Positions 8,624 through 8,646 of a stretch of DNA of 8,646 nucleotides are shown in pieces. The stretch's first letter is position 1. Every line of letters begins with the position of its first letter. The position numbers and the translations under genes were made by a program. This DNA is from Frankiaceae bacterium (lineage in GTDB: Bacteria > Actinomycetota > Actinomycetes > JAVEEB01), in NCBI GenBank assembly GCA_030840665.1, contig JAVEEB010000234.1, positions 1 through 8,646 on the forward strand, written 5' to 3'. Below the pieces are notes generated by a model that saw only the letters and a list, made by a program, of their open reading frames with translations, had not been told where the DNA came from and did no database searches.

Positions 8624-8646
8624 CGCGACGCCAGCCAGACGGCGCC
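8620..8646 (-). CDS. C-terminal end of upstream gene, probably YfiH/PgeF (partial)
   Basis: In the frame that ends with the TGA at 8622-8620, the minus strand encodes GAVWLASR before the stop. YfiH (multicopper polyphenol oxidase/laccase-domain) proteins often end with a similar A-x-V-W-L segment, and yfiH is the usual neighbour upstream of yggS in this cluster. Only eight residues are visible, so the call rests mainly on gene order and the ATGA overlap. Confidence 0.5.
   Translation of the reverse strand, partial: GAVWLASR

Overview
The window is very GC-rich, almost fully coding, and carries a gene block that is characteristic of Actinobacteria (Actinomycetes): the tail of the division and cell-wall (dcw) cluster. 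On the minus strand, reading from the right edge leftwards, it runs: the last codons of a probable YfiH/PgeF gene, a YggS-type PLP-binding protein, SepF, YggT, DivIVA (Wag31) and a small two-helix membrane protein. The order yfiH-yggS-sepF-yggT-divIVA is the one found downstream of ftsZ in Mycobacterium and Streptomyces. I cannot assign a genus from the sequence alone.

The left half holds ileS on the plus strand (1390-4530). To its left, on the minus strand, are a DUF167 (YggU-like) gene and the N-terminal 315 codons of a TraR/DksA-type zinc-finger protein that leaves the window at base 1. Between ileS and the division block are two small genes: a secreted Gly/Asn-rich protein (minus, 4585-4848) and a cytoplasmic protein I do not recognise (plus, 5101-5598). 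They diverge from a 252-base intergenic region. A strong GC-rich hairpin (4535-4559) separates ileS from the convergent secreted-protein gene. A second hairpin (5611-5629) lies just after the stop of the unknown gene.

How the genes fit together: SepF (FtsZ membrane tether), DivIVA (polar scaffold directing cell-wall growth) and YggT belong to division and polar growth. YggS and YfiH are housekeeping genes that travel with them. IleS, DUF167 and the DksA-like protein are translation and transcription housekeeping genes that commonly sit next to this cluster. Most of the window is therefore ordinary core chromosome. I see no mobile element, CRISPR array, RNA gene or defence system.

The points worth a second look are: (1) the IleS signature motif reads GAHH rather than HxGH, the swapped form reported for mupirocin-hyper-resistant IleRS2 enzymes; (2) the DksA-like protein carries a roughly 240-residue Lys/Ala/Pro histone-H1-like tail built from in-frame 15-bp repeats; (3) the two small uncharacterised genes between ileS and the division block; and (4) a small membrane protein in tight coupling behind divIVA.
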